Part shown: positions 63,001-64,000 of the stretch, in pieces
How the letters are laid out: the number at the start of each line of letters is the position of its first letter
How positions within the stretch are numbered: position 1 is the first letter of the stretch
Assembly: GCF_008704795.1 (NCBI RefSeq)
Contig: NZ_CP023690.1
Span: 8,690,501 to 8,754,500 of the forward strand
Source of the DNA: Streptomyces spectabilis
Lineage (GTDB): Bacteria; Actinomycetota; Actinomycetes; Streptomycetales; Streptomycetaceae
Reading direction: 5' to 3'
DNA length: 64,000 bases
Translations under genes and position numbers: made by a program
The notes under the pieces: generated by a model
Told to the model about the DNA's origin: nothing
What the model saw: the letters and a program-made list of their open reading frames with translations, nothing else
Databases searched by the model: none

Positions 63001-64000
63001 GCTGACCGCGGAGCGCTTTGTCGCTTCGCCGTTTGGTGCTGCGGGTGAGCGGATGTACCGCACGGGTGATGTGGTGCGCTGGCGTGCGGACGGGAGCCTG
63101 GAGTATCTGGGGCGCGCGGATGATCAGGTGAAGCTGCGGGGCTTCCGGGTCGAACTCGGTGAGATCGGGGCGGCCCTGGAGTCCCACCCTGCTGTCACTG
63201 AGACCGCGGTGCTGGTACGCGAGGACGTGCCCGGGGACAAGCGTCTGGTGGCGTATGTGGTCCCGGCCGAGGGCGTAGTGGATGCGGCGGTGTTGCGGGC
63301 GCATGTGGGCCGGGTGCTGCCGGAGTACATGGTCCCGTCAGCGGTCGTCGTGCTGGAGGCGCTGCCGGTGACGGTGAACGGCAAGCTGGACCGCCGTGCG
63401 CTGCCCGCGCCCGAGTACACCGTCTTGGCTGGTCGGGCACCGGTGAACGTTCAGGAGGAGATCCTGTGTGCGGTGTTTGCGGAGGTCCTCGGCGTTCCCA
63501 GTGTGGGTGTTGACGACAACTTCTTCGAGCTGGGCGGTCATTCGCTTCTCGCGGTTCGTTTGGTGAGTCGTGTGCGGTCGGTGTTGGGTGTGGAGGTTGG
63601 TGTGCGGGCGGTGTTTGAGGCGCCGTCGGTGGGGTTGTTGGTGGGGCGGTTGGAGGGTGCTGAGGGGGCGCGGCCGGCGTTGTCGGCGCGGGTGCGTCCG
63701 GAGTTGGTGCCGTTGTCGTTCGCGCAGCAGCGGTTGTGGTTCCTGGGTGAGTTGGAGGGGCCGAACGCGACGTACAACATTCCCGCGGGTATCCGTCTGC
63801 GGGGCGAGCTGGACGTCGCAGCCCTGGGTGCGGCGCTCAACGACGTGGTGGCACGGCACGAGGTGCTGCGCACGGTGTTTCCGATGGTCGAGGGCACGGC
63901 CCAGCAGCGGGTACTTGATGCCGCGTCACATGGTTGTGAACTGAAGGCCGTGAACGTCTCCTCGGATGAGCTGGAGGGGGTGATGGCTGAGGCGGCCGGG
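54020..64000 (+). CDS. Multimodular NRPS, N-terminal 3,327 residues
   Basis: Starts with GTG ([19 protein letters not shown]) after TTAAGGGG and runs off the window. Domains (bp): C1 54.05-55.35 k (EntF-like; HHILGDG); A1 55.4-56.9 k; T1 56.9-57.1 k (GGHSLLA); C2 57.16-58.56 k; A2 58.6-60.2 k; T2 60.2-60.4 k; C3 60.45-61.8 k; A3 61.9-63.4 k; T3 63.45-63.65 k; C4 63.7 k onward. C2 and C3 have ITPEMLPLV and HHLIRDH/HHLIQDH, marks of dual condensation/epimerisation domains. Specificity codes: A1 D-A-T-K-M-G-H-V-G-K (Asp/Asn-like), A2 D-F-W-N-V-G-M-V-H-K (Thr), A3 D-V-W-H-V-S-L-V-D-K (Ser). C4 looks like an LCL domain. Predicted order: D-Asx, D-allo-Thr, L-Ser, then unseen modules. Confidence 0.95.
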   Translation, partial: MSEQDGVFHELMAAQLGIWTAQHLHPDNPIYNVGEYMEIHGDLDVELFERALRSALREAEAVHTRFVGEGESVRQHVKVSDDWPFHKIDLSGEPDPRARAEEWMRTDMRRPVDMRTGALFTQAMLRLGPNHVYWYQRCHHILGDGFSGPLVNNRIAQIYAALSAGDTYDEGALAPFSNLLDADRAYRGSEEQAKDRAYWGEIFADLPTPVSLSGQLPTGTPHHLIRGTAEVRPEAAADLRATARSLRTSISGMAIAAAAVYLNRATGAEDVVVALPVFGRFGSAQRQTPGMATNLLPIRLTVRSSMTVEELVRQVSVQVRGALRHQKYRYEDMLRDLRLIGRGNLASMVVNVVPYAYDFSFGDCEVRAHALSSGHFNDVAFCVYDRSADGRIQIATDANPELYSQDANQRHTDRLHNVLTWLATAAPEDRVGRVEILDEAERRQVLQDWNDTDRPVPATTLTALLEEQAARTPDAPAVSSQGVERSYAELHASANRLARLLISRGVGPESLVAVSMERSVDLVVALLAVLKAGGAYVPVDPEYPADRIAYMLEDARPVLVLTSEAVAPSLPDVVGPERVVVDEPQVTAALNGLDTAALTASERGGPQLPSHPAYVIYTSGSTGRPKGVLITHQNLVNYVTRCTEAYPDLHGTTLLHASISFDAGVTALYGALTCGGRVIVAPMDEHLPARLRTQELAFLKATPSHLAYMDGFDESCAPTGQLMVGGEAVGGTQIRDWRRRHPSVAVVNHYGPTEVTVGCTDYVVTADDDTETGTLPIGRPMWNTRVYVLDAALRPVPAGVPGELYLAGDQLARGYLGRPGLSAERFIACPFGAAGERMYRTGDVVRWRADGNLEFLGRADDQVKIRGYRIELGEIEAALESHADVAQAAVLAREDVPGDKRLVAYVVPAVSGDTVDTAALRSHLGRALPEYMVPSATVVLEALPLTVNGKLDRRALPAPEYTAASGGRAPASLQEEILCAVFAEVLGVPSVGVDDNFFEMGGHSLLAVSLIERLRERGVSVSVRDLFAAPTAAGLAATSAGAGGVTVPQNLIPAGAEAITPEMLPLVDLTAEEIERISARVQGGAANIADVYPLAPLQEGIFFHSVLGGDSGADVYVLPTVLGFDSRGRAERFLEALQSVVDRHDILRTGFAWEGLREPVQVVLRKAAIPVEELQLHPQPDTDHVQQLLDLCSPSMDIRQAPLLRGTLAAEPGTDRWLLALQAHHLIRDHTTLEILLGEVRALLGGDAEGLPAPVPFREFVAQARLGVSRAEHERFFGELLGGVSEPTAPFGLLDVHGDGSDVAEATAQLDAGVAVRLREQARRLGVSPATLFHLVWARVAAVTSGRDDVVFGSVLFGRMQAGAGADRTPGLFINTLPVRVPTGRVSVTEAVRGMQKQLADLLVHEHASLGLAQQAADLAAETPLFTSLLNYRHSAGGPGDEPSIDLDGVELLSVRERTNYPVTVSVDDTGDGFGLTVQTAAPIDAESVRDLLGAATEGVVAALEDESEDLLLGRVPVLGEAEQGRLVREWSGASRPVAEASLTELFAAQVGRTPDATAVTFGGTEWSYAELDARANRLARLLISRGVGAESLVAVCMERSADLVVSLLAVLKAGGAYVPVDPEYPVDRIAYVLEDARPVLVLANQATEGVVPEGAGVPARVVVDGAEVLAQLETLSAEPVRSVEVSPSQVAYVIYTSGSTGRPKGVAVPHGNVVALFGGTDGWFGFGAGDVWAWFHSFAFDFSVWELWGALLHGGRLVVVSREVSRSPREVLELLVAERVTVLNQTPSAFYQLMAAEGREPLLGERLVLRWVVFGGEALDLSRLREWYARHAADAPVLVNMYGITETTVHVSYMALDEAVVAGGAGSVIGVGIPNLRVFVLGSDLRPVPVGVAGELYVAGAQLARGYVGRPGLSAERFVACPFGVAGERMYRTGDVVRWRADGNLEFIGRADDQVKVRGFRIELGEIEAALESHADVAQSTVLVREDVPGDKRLVAYVVPAVSGDTVDVAVLRSHVGRALPEYMVPSAVVVLEALPLTVNGKLDRRALPAPEYTVSVGRAPSGVREEILCAMFADVLGLPSVGVDDNFFELGGHSLLAVSLIERLRERGVSVSVRDLFAAPTVAGLAAASADGELVSVPENLIQAGAEAITPEMLPLVELTADEIEGISAGVLGGAANIADVYPLAPLQEGIFFHSVLGGDSGADVYVLPTVLGFDSRGRAERFLEALQSVVDRHDILRTGFAWEGLSEPVQVVVRHAEIPVNEVDLEGVDGDLAQGLLDLCSPSMDIRQAPLLRATVAAEPGSDRWLLALQVHHLIQDHTALAVLLGEVRALLGGDAEALPVPVPFREFVAQARLGVSRAEHERFFGELLGGVSEPTAPFGLLDVHGDGSDVAEATEVLDAGLATRLREQARRLGVSPATLFHLVWARVAAVTSGRDDVVFGSVLFGRMQAGAGADRTPGLFINTLPVRVPTGRVSVTEAVRGMQKQLADLLVHEHAPLTLAQQAADLAAETPLFTSLLNYRHNDRPREEMGLDLGGVDIVYTRERTNYPLTVSVDDTGEGFGLTVQAAAPIAAQAVCGLVSAAAEGIVTALEDEAASLVLHRIPVLDEVERDRLVRGWNDTDRSVPQVSLTELLAAQAARTPDATAVVFEGVEWSYAELDARANRLARLLISRGVVAESLVAVCMERSADLVVALLAVLKAGGAYVPVDPEYPAERIAYVLEDAKPALVLTSRATEGVVPEGAGVPARVVVDGAEVLAQLETLSAEPVRSVEVSPSQVAYVIYTSGSTGRPKGVAVPHGGVVNRLLWMQGVFGLGGSDRVVQKTPFGFDVSVWEFFWPLVAGAGLVVARAGGHRDAGYLAELIRRERVTVAHFVPSMLRVFLREPGAGACSGLRWVVCSGEALAAELRDQFFGVLEGVELHNLYGPTEASVDVTAWACGAGEGPVVPIGRPVWNTRVFVLDAGLRPVPVGVAGELYLAGVQLARGYVGRAGLTAERFVASPFGAAGERMYRTGDVVRWRADGSLEYLGRADDQVKLRGFRVELGEIGAALESHPAVTETAVLVREDVPGDKRLVAYVVPAEGVVDAAVLRAHVGRVLPEYMVPSAVVVLEALPVTVNGKLDRRALPAPEYTVLAGRAPVNVQEEILCAVFAEVLGVPSVGVDDNFFELGGHSLLAVRLVSRVRSVLGVEVGVRAVFEAPSVGLLVGRLEGAEGARPALSARVRPELVPLSFAQQRLWFLGELEGPNATYNIPAGIRLRGELDVAALGAALNDVVARHEVLRTVFPMVEGTAQQRVLDAASHGCELKAVNVSSDELEGVMAEAAG
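57281..59155 (+). repeat. Module duplication, first copy (C2 to A2 N-half)
   Basis: From the start of C2 to the A3 core motif of A2 the DNA is nearly repeated about 3,270-3,276 bases later. Long blocks are identical, for example around GGGGGTGACTCCGGTGCGGA (57344/60620) and the region around GTATGTGATTTATACGTC (59095/62365). The match ends at CCGCATGGG, after which the two adenylation cores differ. Confidence 0.85.
60557..62425 (+). repeat. Module duplication, second copy (C3 to A3 N-half)
   Basis: Second copy of the block at 57281-59155. Similarity is broken in the middle of C3 (around 60775-60860 and 61600-61760), returns to near identity before A3, and stops at about 62425, where the Ser-specific core begins. 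Similarity resumes in the A3 C-terminal part and T3. Confidence 0.85.

Noticed and set aside
57332..63304. Open frame of about 2,000 codons antisense to the NRPS
   Set aside because: It is the reverse-strand shadow of strongly biased codons and gives a His/Arg/Thr-rich repetitive peptide with no domain; the plus strand encodes unmistakable NRPS domains.

Overview
The window is high-GC actinomycete DNA and is almost certainly from a Streptomyces chromosome, judged from the third-position GC bias of every gene, GTG and TTG starts, a spore-associated protein A homologue, ANTAR/GAF/PP2C signalling proteins, a class I xylose isomerase of 388 residues and an NRPS gene cluster. The density of small regulators, decayed insertion sequences and secondary-metabolism genes suggests an accessory or chromosome-arm region.

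Region 1 (1-10.8 kb) is a stress-signalling island. It holds a CsbD-like gene cut by the window edge, several tiny membrane proteins, DUF6328, PRC-barrel and DUF1206 proteins, a PAP2/diacylglycerol-kinase fusion, a GAF-PP2C (RsbU-like) phosphatase, a STAS anti-anti-sigma factor and four ANTAR proteins, two of them with a GAF domain. Two paralogous GNAT-like proteins each sit beside such a sensor; the second lies in a STAS-GNAT-GAF/ANTAR operon with overlapping stop and start codons.

Region 2 (10.8-18.5 kb) is a scar zone. Two frameshifted copies of one IS5-type transposase lie in opposite orientation around a glycine-rich secreted protein, a SapA-like protein and a broken gene. After them come a tandem pair of unrecognised paralogous proteins, a TetR remnant and the C-terminal remnant of an integrase.

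Region 3 (18.5-45.9 kb) is mostly metabolic and housekeeping: an aldehyde dehydrogenase with its GAF regulator, a Tat-exported amidase, the xylose locus (ROK regulator and xylB divergent from xylA, with a palindromic operator), a phytase-like esterase, a SWIM/SNF2 helicase pair, a fatty acid desaturase, a 1,167-residue protein of unknown function, a DUF2236 protein, PadR plus alpha/beta hydrolase, a methyltransferase and an MFS exporter.

Region 4 (45.9-64 kb, running off the right edge) is an NRPS biosynthetic cluster. A minus-strand unit encodes an adenylation-carrier-Fe/2OG hydroxylase fusion followed by sbnB and sbnA, which make 2,3-diaminopropionate. Divergent from it are a type II thioesterase, an MbtH protein and a large NRPS with order C-A-T, C/E-A-T, C/E-A-T, C(partial). 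Specificity residues read by eye suggest an Asp/Asn-like residue, then Thr, then Ser; the dual C/E-type domains imply that the first two are epimerised to D. The combination of diaminopropionate supply, a stand-alone hydroxylating loading protein and an EntF-like first C domain does not match a product I can name and is the most interesting system here.
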